Source of the DNA: JAISGQ01 sp045534445 | GTDB lineage: Bacteria; Bacillota; Clostridia; Oscillospirales; Acutalibacteraceae | Direction of reading: 5' to 3' | Assembly: GCA_045534445.1 (NCBI GenBank) | Contig: JAZSJQ010000062.1 | Coordinates: forward strand, 1-28,394 | DNA length: 28,394 bases | In this document: in pieces, positions 8,715-15,672 of the stretch | How positions within the stretch are numbered: position 1 is the stretch's first letter | Layout of the letters: every line of letters begins with the position of its first letter | Position numbers and translations under genes: made by a program | Notes under the pieces: model-generated | Databases searched by the model: none | The model's input: only the letters and a program-made list of their open reading frames with translations | What the model was told of the DNA's origin: nothing

Positions 8715-8739
8715 TTATTCGCTGATCATCAGCTTGACT
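8715..8739. repeat. 25-bp direct repeat, copy 2
   Basis: Identical to 7894-7918, in the same orientation, 796 bases away. This copy is the natural 3' end of the UPF0597-like remnant. Confidence 0.9.
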
Positions 8740-8947
8740 ATCTCGGAGTCGGTCTGCTTCATGCCGACCTTGCCGATGTAGCCGACACAACTGATGGTCT
8801 TTCCCGTGTCGCTCTGGAGGATTCCTGTGTTGGGCTCGTACACCTTGCCCTGCATTGCAAGGGCATGAGCTCGGTACAGCCCATGGCAGGAATCAGTTCT
8901 TCAGATAAAATTGCAAGGAAGTCGGATCTGATTTTCTCATTCAGCAT
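8715..8947 (-). pseudogene. Remnant of an UPF0597-family (CdsB/YhaM-like) gene with internal deletion
   Basis: Two pieces of one gene are joined with the middle lost. The 5' piece starts at 8947 behind GAGGG and reads MLNEKIRSDFLAILSEEL followed by PAMGCTE, the hallmark start of the UPF0597/serine-dehydratase-alpha-like family, in which CGTE/GCTE-type cysteines help hold an iron-sulfur cluster. From about 8880 the frame shifts and the 3' piece reads to GKTISCVGYIGKVGMKQTD and EIVKLMISE, then TAA at 8715, which is the family's C-terminal pattern. About 76 codons remain of a family usually above 400. The relatives are cysteine desulfidases or related enzymes, in keeping with the thiol genes upstream on the same strand. 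The family call is from remembered motifs. Confidence 0.7.
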
Positions 8948-8975
8948 AATTTATCCCTCGCTGTTCTTGTTAAGT

Positions 8976-9830
8976 TTAGTTCTGCGCAAGATATTCGATA
9001 ACGCTGTGAGCGGCGATATTGCCTTCACCGACAGCCTTTGCGTACTGGTAGGGTCTGCCTGTGCAGTCGCCTGCGGCAAATACGCCGGGGAGATTTGTTG
9101 CCATGCTCCTGTCAACAGTTATAGCGCCGTTTGCTGTTTCAAGCTTCGGCAGAAGGGTTGCAAGTGCCACAGAATCCCTCAGGCAGAAAACACCGTCAAC
9201 GGGGAGTTCGCTTCCGCTGAGAAGAGCGACGGCAGAAACTCTCTTTTCACCCAGAATTCCCTTTGCCTTGTCCTCCATAATGCGTACGTTTTCGGGAAGA
9301 GTGCCGATGTTTTTATAAATCGGGAAGTAATATACAGTTTCTGCAAGGTCTGCAAGGTATTTTACCTCATGCTCAAAACGGGCATTGTTGCAGATGACCG
9401 CAATGGTCTTGCCCTTATACAATGCTCCGTCGCAGGTAGCGCAGTAGGAAACGCCCATGCCGACCTTTTCCTGCTCACCGGGCAGTGTGCCTGTGTTTGC
9501 AACACCTGTTGCCAGTATCAGAGCCTTCGCTTCATAGAAATCACTGCCTGCCATGATGGCATAATGGCTGCCCATGGACATTATGGAGTTTACCATATGC
9601 TCAATTATCTCAAGCCCCATTGCCTGAGCCTGATTTTTAAAGGCATCGTTAAGTGCTTCGCCGCTGACATCGGCAAAGCCGGGATAATTTGAGATACGCT
9701 CGGCTTTTGATACCTTGTCGCTGAGATTTTTACTGCCCAGCCATATAAAATTCTTGTTGTGGATTTTGAGGTTCAGTGCGGCAGAAAGTCCTGCAGGACC
9801 TGTGCCGATTATCGCTGCATCGTAAATCAT
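8976..9830 (-). CDS. Thioredoxin reductase-like flavoprotein, NADPH motifs missing (FFTR-like)
   Basis: A 284-residue member of the bacterial thioredoxin reductase family. FAD binding: GTGPAGLSAA at 9-18 and FAAGDCTGRP at 251-260. The redox disulfide CATC is at 130-133, followed by D. The NADPH-binding motif normally reading GGGDSA is replaced by CNNARF (about 147-152), and the usual HRR motif after it is absent (YYFPIYKN instead). Clostridial enzymes with this loss, described as ferredoxin-dependent flavin thioredoxin reductases (FFTR), take electrons from ferredoxin, not NADPH, so that role is inferred here. GGAG lies seven bases before the ATG. It sits between a degenerate thioredoxin-like gene and the UPF0597 remnant, all on the minus strand. 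Confidence 0.88.
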   Translation of the reverse strand: MIYDAAIIGTGPAGLSAALNLKIHNKNFIWLGSKNLSDKVSKAERISNYPGFADVSGEALNDAFKNQAQAMGLEIIEHMVNSIMSMGSHYAIMAGSDFYEAKALILATGVANTGTLPGEQEKVGMGVSYCATCDGALYKGKTIAVICNNARFEHEVKYLADLAETVYYFPIYKNIGTLPENVRIMEDKAKGILGEKRVSAVALLSGSELPVDGVFCLRDSVALATLLPKLETANGAITVDRSMATNLPGVFAAGDCTGRPYQYAKAVGEGNIAAHSVIEYLAQN

Positions 9831-9852
9831 ATTCTGTCTCCTTTTTGAAAAA

Positions 9853-10032
9853 TCAGCCGTAGTAATGCTCTCCGATTTTCTCCGCGACCTCATCTCTTCC
9901 CATAAAATCCGCAATATGCTCAAGCATATTGGAAAGCACCTTGCGGGGTAAGCAGGTCTCGGAGCAGAAGTCAATAAGGGTAAAGCCATCGGAAAGTGTC
10001 TGTTCGCATTTTTCGTGATTTGCGTAGTTCAT
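9853..10032 (-). CDS. Short thioredoxin-like protein, degenerate active site
   Basis: A 59-residue protein whose LIDFCSETCLPRKVL (about 19-33) aligns with the thioredoxin active-site strand and helix VDFWAxWCGPCKxL. The attacking Cys27 is kept, but CGPC has become CLPR, so the resolving Cys is lost; another Cys at 23 lies four residues earlier. Only about half of a normal 105-residue thioredoxin is present, so it may be a minimal partner of the downstream reductase or a decaying copy. It ends 22 bases before the reductase start and shares its promoter. No good Shine-Dalgarno site is visible, which adds doubt about translation. Confidence 0.6.
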   Translation of the reverse strand: MNYANHEKCEQTLSDGFTLIDFCSETCLPRKVLSNMLEHIADFMGRDEVAEKIGEHYYG

Positions 10033-10050
10033 TATAGTATTTTCTGCTTA

Positions 10051-10079
10051 ATTATATCATAAGCATAGCTTTTAAGCAA
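10051..10079 (-). promoter_or_regulatory. Probable promoter of the thioredoxin-like/reductase operon
   Basis: On the minus strand, TTGCTT (10074-10079), 17 bases, TATAAT (10051-10056), ending 18 bases before the start of the thioredoxin-like gene. Confidence 0.6.
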
Positions 10080-10143
10080 ATCGTGATAATGTTCCGAAAA
10101 AATCTGCCTTGCGTATGCTCCGTATGTATGGCAGGCAAGCTGT

Positions 10144-10560
10144 TCAGAAGGAATAAACTCTTCTTCTTTCAATTTTTCTCAGTGCCTTGTTATAGTCTTC
10201 TTCAGTGGAGTCATTGCATTTCCTGAGAAGTAGTTCATAGCCTATGGATGAGTACAAAAGGTCAAGTATCTGTTCAAGAACATCCTGTCGCTCGATTTTC
10301 TTGCGTTCAACAATATCTTTTACATATACCTCATTGAAAAGAGATTTAAGATAATTCATTTTTGCTGTATCATTAGGACGTGACAATATCAACGGCATAC
10401 CGCCAAAGAATGAATAGTTATCAAATGCGTCATAGAAAGCTCCAACGGGTTTCTGTAACGGATATCTTTGGCAAGGTCGAGCTCAAAAGACAGAATATGC
10501 TCTGCGGGAATGCCTGTTATTATCTTGACCTGCCCGTACCATTGCTTCCTAAGAATGTGT
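10144..10560 (-). pseudogene. Degraded DUF4143-type ATPase with multiple internal deletions
   Basis: Pieces of one ATPase of the AAA_14/DUF4143 kind lie in order. HILRKQWYGQVKIITGI near 10510-10555 is the approach to the Walker A motif. It joins directly to PAEHILSFELDLAKDI and RYRNPLELS, with the P-loop itself lost. A frame change near 10435 leads into AFYDAFDNYSFFGGMP, LILSRPNDTAKMNYLKS and KDIVERKKIERQDVLEQIL, characteristic of the DUF4143 part. The tail from YELLLRKC to the stop at 10144 may be another junction. No start codon and no Walker motifs remain, so it cannot be active. Such ATPases are common, mobile accessory genes in gut Firmicutes; several deletions at short homologies suggest slippage decay. 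Confidence 0.75.
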
Positions 10561-10591
10561 ATCTGCTATCAGTGTAACTGCACAGGATATG

Positions 10592-10620
10592 TTGACGGCA
10601 ATACAAAATATTGATACAAT
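10592..10620 (+). promoter_or_regulatory. Promoter of the 10648 gene
   Basis: TTGACG (10592-10597), 17 bases, TACAAT (10615-10620), 27 bases before the ATG. Confidence 0.8.
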
Positions 10621-10647
10621 AATAAAATAAATATAGAGGGTGAATTT

Positions 10648-11205
10648 ATGGATGAGAAAGCAAAGCTGATGCGTGCCAAAATGTATATAGACAAGCTTGC
10701 AAACGGTATAAACCCCATTGATGATACTCTTGCATCAGACACAGATGTTATCAACAATGTACGAGTGTCACGGTGTCTGTTTTATGTTTCGGAAGTGCTT
10801 GAAAGTGTGATTGACAATAAAATAAATAGAGGCGGTAAAAAGATAAAGAAAACACCGTTTTCTCTTGCTGTGGAAAAGAGAAATCAGTTTCCGATTTCAG
10901 ACATACCGTTAACAGTAAGTGAGATTACAAATTGCCTTAATTCTTTGGCAGATTTAGAGTATTGCAAAAAACTGAACGTGGCACATATTACATCTTGGCT
11001 GGTGGAGGCAGGCGTGCTGGAGATAATAACTCGTTATGATGGAAAGAACGTAAAGAGGCCAACGGCTACAGGCGGTGAAATCGGTGTATTCACAGAGGAA
11101 AGGACAGGTCAAAATGGCATCTACTCCGTGGTTCTATATGATAAAAATGCTCAGCAATTCATAATTGATAACCTTGATGCAATAATTGAACATAATAAAA
11201 AATGA
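10648..11205 (+). CDS. Conserved hypothetical protein, 185 aa, probable 3' frameshift
   Basis: Soluble, mostly helical protein without a recognised catalytic motif. The middle (SEITNCLNSLADLEYCKKLNVAHITSWL) looks like a winged-helix segment. The late part (about 128-180: RPTATGGEIGVFTEERTGQNG and SVVLYDKNAQQFIIDNLDAII) is a separate conserved-looking unit. GAGGGTG lies five bases before the ATG and a near-consensus promoter is present. The frame ends at a TGA just after a run of six A (11197-11202). In the next frame translation continues as NDLAAALLQVLFEGPKWQYE and RFIREHIEW to a TAA at 11290. Removing one A would give a protein of about 212 residues. So the gene is either truncated by one base or carries an error in the A tract. 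Confidence 0.75.
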   Translation: MDEKAKLMRAKMYIDKLANGINPIDDTLASDTDVINNVRVSRCLFYVSEVLESVIDNKINRGGKKIKKTPFSLAVEKRNQFPISDIPLTVSEITNCLNSLADLEYCKKLNVAHITSWLVEAGVLEIITRYDGKNVKRPTATGGEIGVFTEERTGQNGIYSVVLYDKNAQQFIIDNLDAIIEHNKK

Positions 11206-11329
11206 CTTGGCAGCTGCATTGCTCCAAGTGCTTTTTGAAGGTCCCAAATGGCAGTATGAAAGATTTATAAGAGAACATATTGAGTGGTAATTTTCAAGTA
11301 TTGAGCATTTGCCTCTCAAGCTCATGTGA

Positions 11330-11397
11330 ATACTAACTCCAATCCCCCTGCATAATTATTGGTATCAATAATTATGCAGGGGGATTGGAGTTAGTAT
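11330..11397. repeat. Perfect 32-bp hairpin
   Basis: The arms 11330-11361 and 11366-11397 are exact reverse complements around a GTAT loop. The arms hold GGGGGATTGGAG/CTCCAATCCCCC and an AT-rich inner part. There is no U tract on either side, so it is not a standard terminator. It lies between the convergent genes ending at 11205 (or 11290) and 11407. It may be a miniature mobile element remnant or a two-way 3' end structure. Confidence 0.85.
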
Positions 11398-11406
11398 CTT
11401 GTTAAA

Positions 11407-11592
11407 TCAATAATCACCGTGTGTAATTAAATCTACTCGTTTGAATTTTTCTCGCAAATATGCTTTCTTGTTTTCGGATACTTTTGTAACCGGAGATTCT
11501 ATGCCCATATCGGTCCACATAACTCTCTTTTTTCTGTCCTCTACCTTTCTTATTCGCTTTGAAAGTTTTTCATAAGGTATATATTTCTTCAA
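11407..11592 (-). CDS. Small hypothetical protein, 61 aa
   Basis: Basic, lysine- and arginine-rich small protein (KLSKRIRKVEDRKKRV near the start). AGGAGG lies seven bases before the ATG, so it is very likely translated. It starts 12 bases after the stop of the 80-residue gene and forms a two-gene unit with it. No family recognised. The pair could be a small accessory or phage-derived module; nothing in the sequence shows a toxin-antitoxin motif. Confidence 0.7.
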   Translation of the reverse strand: MKKYIPYEKLSKRIRKVEDRKKRVMWTDMGIESPVTKVSENKKAYLREKFKRVDLITHGDY

Positions 11593-11604
11593 TGCAATCG
11601 CCTC

Positions 11605-11847
11605 CTATGCTATCTCCTTAAGTATATATGCAGTCTGTCTGGGAATACGCTCAATAGTCTTATTAAGTCTGGGATTCCGCTTCCAATCCTTGAAATTCTT
11701 TATTTCGTTTTCGTACTTTCCGTTATGAAAGTATTGATACACCTGTTTGCTGTAGCTCTGAGAGAAAAGATAATGTGTTCCCCTCGAGCAGTGAAGATAA
11801 AAATGAATCTTATCATTTTCTTTGGTAATAACGATTCTGTTTTTCAT
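11605..11847 (-). CDS. Small hypothetical protein, 80 aa
   Basis: Small basic protein with many aromatic residues (HFYLHCSRGTHYLFSQSYSK, then QVYQYF, then WKRNPRLNKTIERIPRQTAY). GGAGG lies upstream of the ATG with normal spacing, and a plausible promoter is at 11878-11906. First gene of a two-gene minus-strand unit. Not recognised; the Arg/Lys-rich C-terminus suggests nucleic-acid binding, which is only an inference. Confidence 0.7.
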   Translation of the reverse strand: MKNRIVITKENDKIHFYLHCSRGTHYLFSQSYSKQVYQYFHNGKYENEIKNFKDWKRNPRLNKTIERIPRQTAYILKEIA

Positions 11848-11877
11848 TGTCTTTTCCTCCTGCGTTTTGTTGTCTTT

Positions 11878-11906
11878 AGAATAATCCTTCGGTATAAAAT
11901 TGTAAA
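11878..11906 (-). promoter_or_regulatory. Probable promoter of the two small genes
   Basis: On the minus strand, TTTACA (11901-11906), 17 bases, TATTCT (11878-11883). Confidence 0.6.
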
Positions 11907-11935
11907 CTCACATACAAGTCCAAAAGTTGGAACAA

Positions 11936-11968
11936 GATAAAATCCCCGCTAAAAGCGGGGATTTTATC
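11936..11968 (-). terminator. Intrinsic terminator of the WYL-HD operon
   Basis: GATAAAATCCCCGCT and its exact complement form a 15-bp stem around a three-base loop. On the minus strand the 3' arm ends GGGGATTTTATC. It touches the stop codon of the HD gene. The symmetric T/A runs mean it could work on both strands. Confidence 0.88.
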
Positions 11969-12663
11969 TAAATCTTTTCTGTTATTTTCTGGATTTCCTT
12001 GAATTTCATAAGTTTATGTTTTCTGGAGTCTATAATATTTCCTTCAGTATTATACACAAATTCACTTTGCGCCATTGCATCTGCTTCACAAAGTCTTAAA
12101 AGCAAAAGAAAGTCCGTTTTTACAGGTGTAAATGCAGTTTCCTTCTGTGCTGCGGTCTGAATTGCATCATAAATATTTTCATCGTTAATTACCTTAATGA
12201 ACTTGTTATCCCTATCGTAATTCTCCTCGGGAAATACAAAAGAAATAAACATGTCGTGATTTTTAATATAAAAAAGAATCTTTGCGATATCTTCGTGGGA
12301 ATAGCCCAATTCTTGCAGTATTGGTTCAGCTGTTTCTGCAGATTTTTTCGGATGACCGTAGAAAACTCTTCTGTCGGGCCTTTCAATTACTGATCTTGGC
12401 TTCCCTATATCGTGAAAAAACGCCGCTGTTTTCAAAAGCAGAGCATCATTGCTGTCAATGTCATCGCACGCAACGTTTTCGACAGTGTGGAGCGTATGCT
12501 CAAAAAGATCGTAACAGTGATGGGGATTGCGGTGCTCAAACCCATCCATTGCCCTGACCGCCTGATTAATAGAAAAAAGCTGCTCTTTTATTGCTGCACA
12601 CAAGCTTAAGCTGACGATATCCTCAGACATAATTATCTTTTCAAATTCACTTTTGTTTATCAT
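11968..12663 (-). CDS. HD-domain phosphohydrolase-like protein, 231 aa
   Basis: Soluble metal-dependent phosphohydrolase or nuclease of the HD superfamily, closest in pattern to the HD domain of CCA-adding tRNA nucleotidyltransferases. Candidate metal ligands: His56 in EHTLHT, His84-Asp85 in AAFFHDIGKPR, His104 in YGHPKKS, His136 in KNHD and Asp195 in CEADAMAQS. The protein is all helical, with no nucleotidyltransferase part. GGAG lies seven bases before the ATG; the start overlaps the stop of the WYL gene as ATGA, so they are coupled. It stands back to back with a cas operon whose Cas10 has no HD domain, so a trans-acting nuclease or cyclic-nucleotide phosphodiesterase role is worth testing. 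Substrate unknown. Confidence 0.85.
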   Translation of the reverse strand: MINKSEFEKIIMSEDIVSLSLCAAIKEQLFSINQAVRAMDGFEHRNPHHCYDLFEHTLHTVENVACDDIDSNDALLLKTAAFFHDIGKPRSVIERPDRRVFYGHPKKSAETAEPILQELGYSHEDIAKILFYIKNHDMFISFVFPEENYDRDNKFIKVINDENIYDAIQTAAQKETAFTPVKTDFLLLLRLCEADAMAQSEFVYNTEGNIIDSRKHKLMKFKEIQKITEKI

Positions 12664-15404
12664 TGCACATCTCCTGTTTGCGTGATTTTGATTGAATCAA
12701 GTTTACGGTTCAGATTCTCTTGATCGCCAAGCCGTGCCAATATCTCTCTGCGCACCGTGCTGTCTCCCTTTTCGTCTCCGTCGGCTTCAGCATACGCGCC
12801 ATAACTCATAATACGGATAGCGATATCTTTACTGTCCGATCCATCGAACCAAAGTACCATGGTATACGTTTTTGAATGCCGATCTTTTGTGCAGCATTTG
12901 CGATAAGATGAAAATTCATTCAGCAAACGATCTGCAGTATTTCGTCCGTCAGTAAACCGTACAACAGTATATCTCTGCTGATTTTCCATGTGCAGATTCA
13001 ATAGATTTATGCGTTGCTCTGCGGTTCTGCAGCATTCTGCAATTTTCTCGGTATCTGAATCACAGCTGTTCACATCATCAAAGCGCTCAATATTGTAAGG
13101 TGAAATGCTTCCGTTTTCCGGATCGCAGCACATTGCACGGAAACGTTTTTCGCGCAGTGAATACTCCAGCCGCAGAGGAAAGAGCGTTTTTCTGATGTTG
13201 CCACGCTTGTAGCTCACCCGAATTCTTTTGTTGTTTCTGACAGCATTAAGTATAATGCGTAAAAACCTTATATATTCTTCCTTTCTTTCTCTGTTGTGAA
13301 AAAATTGATCCATATCAGAGTGCTCTCCGAATACGCACACTGTCTCACTGCTGATAAGCTCTCTTACCCCATTTTCAACCAACCTCTCTATCACAGGCTC
13401 AATTTTGTCACTGTCGAAGAACAGTTCTATCAACGGGTGCCTCAGCACGGATAAAAGCCAGCGCTTTTCTATCTCAAGCAAAGGGATAAACGAACAGTAA
13501 AGCTCCTTGAAGGATTTGGCAGGAAGTGATTTGCCTCTGAAAAACGATGTGAGATCCTCAACTCCTGAGTTGCAGTCTGCCTTAAACCAGTCATCACTTT
13601 TCCAGTTTTTGGAATACAGGCTTCGTATCATATACACCGAGCTATCACTCATAAACTCATTGAAAATATGGTGATGGAAGCTTTTGCTTATATTCACTGT
13701 GATCTCATCAGGAATTTTCAATTCTCCGCTGCTGTCCCTCCCGGGAGATCCAATCAGCTTATGAGTGCGATAAGTATCCGCCACACTCAGAAAATCGTCC
13801 ATAATACGAGTCGCCGAGGATACAGGCTCTATGGAACTTATATGTACTCTTCTGTAATATGATTTGATCCATTTATTAAGTTCTTTTACATCCAATACAT
13901 CTATTTCAAATGTAGCTATTCCGTTTTCTCTGTCTATAGTGGGTTCAGCCCCGAATCGGCGCTCTCTTTTTAATCTGTTTACAATATGCTGCTCTTTTTT
14001 AGGATCAAAGGAAAATGTTATTTTCAAATGTTTAGGCTTCGGTTTTTTTACCTTTGATCCGATAGTAAACGCAGATGCGCCCCAGCAGTAATTTATCCAT
14101 TCCTTTGAATTTTCTATTTCCTCCTTATACAGATCTGTCAGCTCATCAGAGCTGATTTTATATTTGTTTTTTCCTCCGCACAAACGTGACATGAAGCCGC
14201 TGTCCGCCTTGCATGAAACACTTGACAGCGGTGTCACAGACTCAATCTGATCCACTCTGATACTGCTCAGTGAATGCCTTGTGGGTTCAAAGCAGAATAT
14301 ATACTGCCTTCCGTCATCAGCGCTGCTCCTTATCTGTATGGGATAGCAGATAAAAGTCTTCAGATCCATTCTTATAGGGTGTCTGTACTCTATACGACAC
14401 CATTTGCTGTTTTCAATTGAATATAGAAGATCAATAAGATTATAGTCATTCAATGCCTGAGAGGCAAATCGATGTTTATAGCGGAATATATCGTTATTTT
14501 TTTCTTCGGGCTCGATCCTTTGTCCGACAACTATTTTTTTCGGTTTGGCAGGCGACTGCACAATAGGGCATCCTGTTGTGCTGTTTATATTGAGTCTCTG
14601 CAGAAGATTGCATCCAACCGAACCGAAAGGCATGATGTTTGAAAAGAACTGAAGTGCATTGATAAGGTCATCTTCATAGTCTGTTCCGGCAAAAAAGTCA
14701 TTGATCGTTGTTTTCGGCACTGTCCATTGTCCGCTCCGTTTTCCGCCGCAATGCTCAAGAATGCCAATGCTTTCATAATAATAGAGACTGTCTCTAAATG
14801 AATCCATCGGAGGTTGTTTCTTTGAGTCTGTTTCTGATATATCGTTTTCTTCCGGCTCTATGAAGGTTTTTATATCCACATCCTTGAGTATGGCATTTGG
14901 CGTCGTTTTACGAAATTTCACAATCCCCTGCGCTTTGTTTACCATATCTGAGTAATACAGCAATTTAAAATAACGGGAAAAGGCTCCGGGTTTGCAACAC
15001 CTATATGTAGAATGAAAGGGGTTATCTCTCAGATTTCTCGAATCCCATGTGACAAAATGAGCTCCTCCATCGCTTTTGATCTCTCTATGCTGCATTATTT
15101 CTTTAAAGCTTTTGATTTCCGAAACATCACCGTGACTCCCGTCAGGAACTGCCTCCGGATATATCTCGATAAACGGACTGTTAGGGTAATTTCTGCTCAA
15201 CACATTTCCAAGTCTTTTGCGGTATTCGCTCCAGGTGGTATACGGCATCAGCGCGTCACTTCCCTGTACCTTGAACTCGCTTTCAAAGCTTTCTGCAGCG
15301 GATTTCAAAGGGCTTGCTTTATACTGGTATACAAAATAGTCCGTCCAGAAATTTTTATAAAATTTATTGTATGAATCCTGCTTTATGAAATAAGAATATG
15401 CCAT
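12660..15404 (-). CDS. Giant tandem WYL-domain protein, 914 aa, probable CRISPR regulator
   Basis: Two WYL-type modules in one chain. WYL-1 (about 322-395) reads LLYSIENSKWCRIEYRHPIR, then a QYIFCFEPTRHSLSSIRVDQ segment, followed by a WCX-like domain at about 458-527. WYL-2 (about 715-785) reads ILNAVRNNKRIRVSYKRG, then RFRAMCCDPENGSISPYNIE, followed by a second WCX-like domain at about 811-890. Residues 203-240 (SLYYYESIGILEHCGGKRSG) look like a winged helix. WYL proteins sense nucleic acids or nucleotides and often regulate defence islands. Most have one WYL and 300-350 residues, so this length is unusual. AAGGTGG lies seven bases before the ATG. It is transcribed divergently from cas10, which suits control of both operons. 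The detailed DNA-binding mode is not visible. Confidence 0.85.
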   Translation of the reverse strand: MAYSYFIKQDSYNKFYKNFWTDYFVYQYKASPLKSAAESFESEFKVQGSDALMPYTTWSEYRKRLGNVLSRNYPNSPFIEIYPEAVPDGSHGDVSEIKSFKEIMQHREIKSDGGAHFVTWDSRNLRDNPFHSTYRCCKPGAFSRYFKLLYYSDMVNKAQGIVKFRKTTPNAILKDVDIKTFIEPEENDISETDSKKQPPMDSFRDSLYYYESIGILEHCGGKRSGQWTVPKTTINDFFAGTDYEDDLINALQFFSNIMPFGSVGCNLLQRLNINSTTGCPIVQSPAKPKKIVVGQRIEPEEKNNDIFRYKHRFASQALNDYNLIDLLYSIENSKWCRIEYRHPIRMDLKTFICYPIQIRSSADDGRQYIFCFEPTRHSLSSIRVDQIESVTPLSSVSCKADSGFMSRLCGGKNKYKISSDELTDLYKEEIENSKEWINYCWGASAFTIGSKVKKPKPKHLKITFSFDPKKEQHIVNRLKRERRFGAEPTIDRENGIATFEIDVLDVKELNKWIKSYYRRVHISSIEPVSSATRIMDDFLSVADTYRTHKLIGSPGRDSSGELKIPDEITVNISKSFHHHIFNEFMSDSSVYMIRSLYSKNWKSDDWFKADCNSGVEDLTSFFRGKSLPAKSFKELYCSFIPLLEIEKRWLLSVLRHPLIELFFDSDKIEPVIERLVENGVRELISSETVCVFGEHSDMDQFFHNRERKEEYIRFLRIILNAVRNNKRIRVSYKRGNIRKTLFPLRLEYSLREKRFRAMCCDPENGSISPYNIERFDDVNSCDSDTEKIAECCRTAEQRINLLNLHMENQQRYTVVRFTDGRNTADRLLNEFSSYRKCCTKDRHSKTYTMVLWFDGSDSKDIAIRIMSYGAYAEADGDEKGDSTVRREILARLGDQENLNRKLDSIKITQTGDVQ

Positions 15405-15452
15405 AATAAATCCACCTTCGGATGAAACTATGAATGTATGCTTATGATGTTA

Positions 15453-15481
15453 AGTTTATTCTCTGTTACTGCGTGTGTCAA
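15453..15481 (-). promoter_or_regulatory. Promoter of the WYL-HD operon
   Basis: On the minus strand, TTGACA (15476-15481), 17 bases, TAAACT (15453-15458), about 50 bases before the WYL start. It faces away from the cas promoter in the 268-bp divergent region. I see no strong operator palindrome there. Confidence 0.7.
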
Positions 15482-15563
15482 GCTGTTACAATGTCGATTC
15501 TCGGAAATCAAGGCGATTCTACATAAATTCCAACTTTTTTACCGCTTAAATTTGTTGAATAGC

Positions 15564-15592
15564 TTGAACTTTTTGTTCCGTTGCACTATAAT
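15564..15592 (+). promoter_or_regulatory. Promoter of the type III cas operon
   Basis: TTGAAC (15564-15569), 17 bases, TATAAT (15587-15592), about 80 bases before cas10. No other promoter is needed for the seven overlapping or closely spaced genes that follow. Confidence 0.85.
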
Positions 15593-15672
15593 GTATCATT
15601 AAGAAATGTATATATAAATATAAGTTTCTTGTGCTGTAAAGGCATCAAAACATTATAATCAGGGGTGGTTTT

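Noticed and set aside
8661..9692. A 343-codon plus-strand open frame over the thioredoxin reductase
   Set aside because: Lies opposite a clear FAD enzyme and a recognisable remnant; its sequence has no family pattern.
11205..11236. A stem ACTTGG/CCAAGT followed by CTTTTT after the 10648 gene, as a terminator
   Set aside because: The same bases encode the probable frameshifted C-terminus of that gene, and the stem has a bulge; too uncertain to list.
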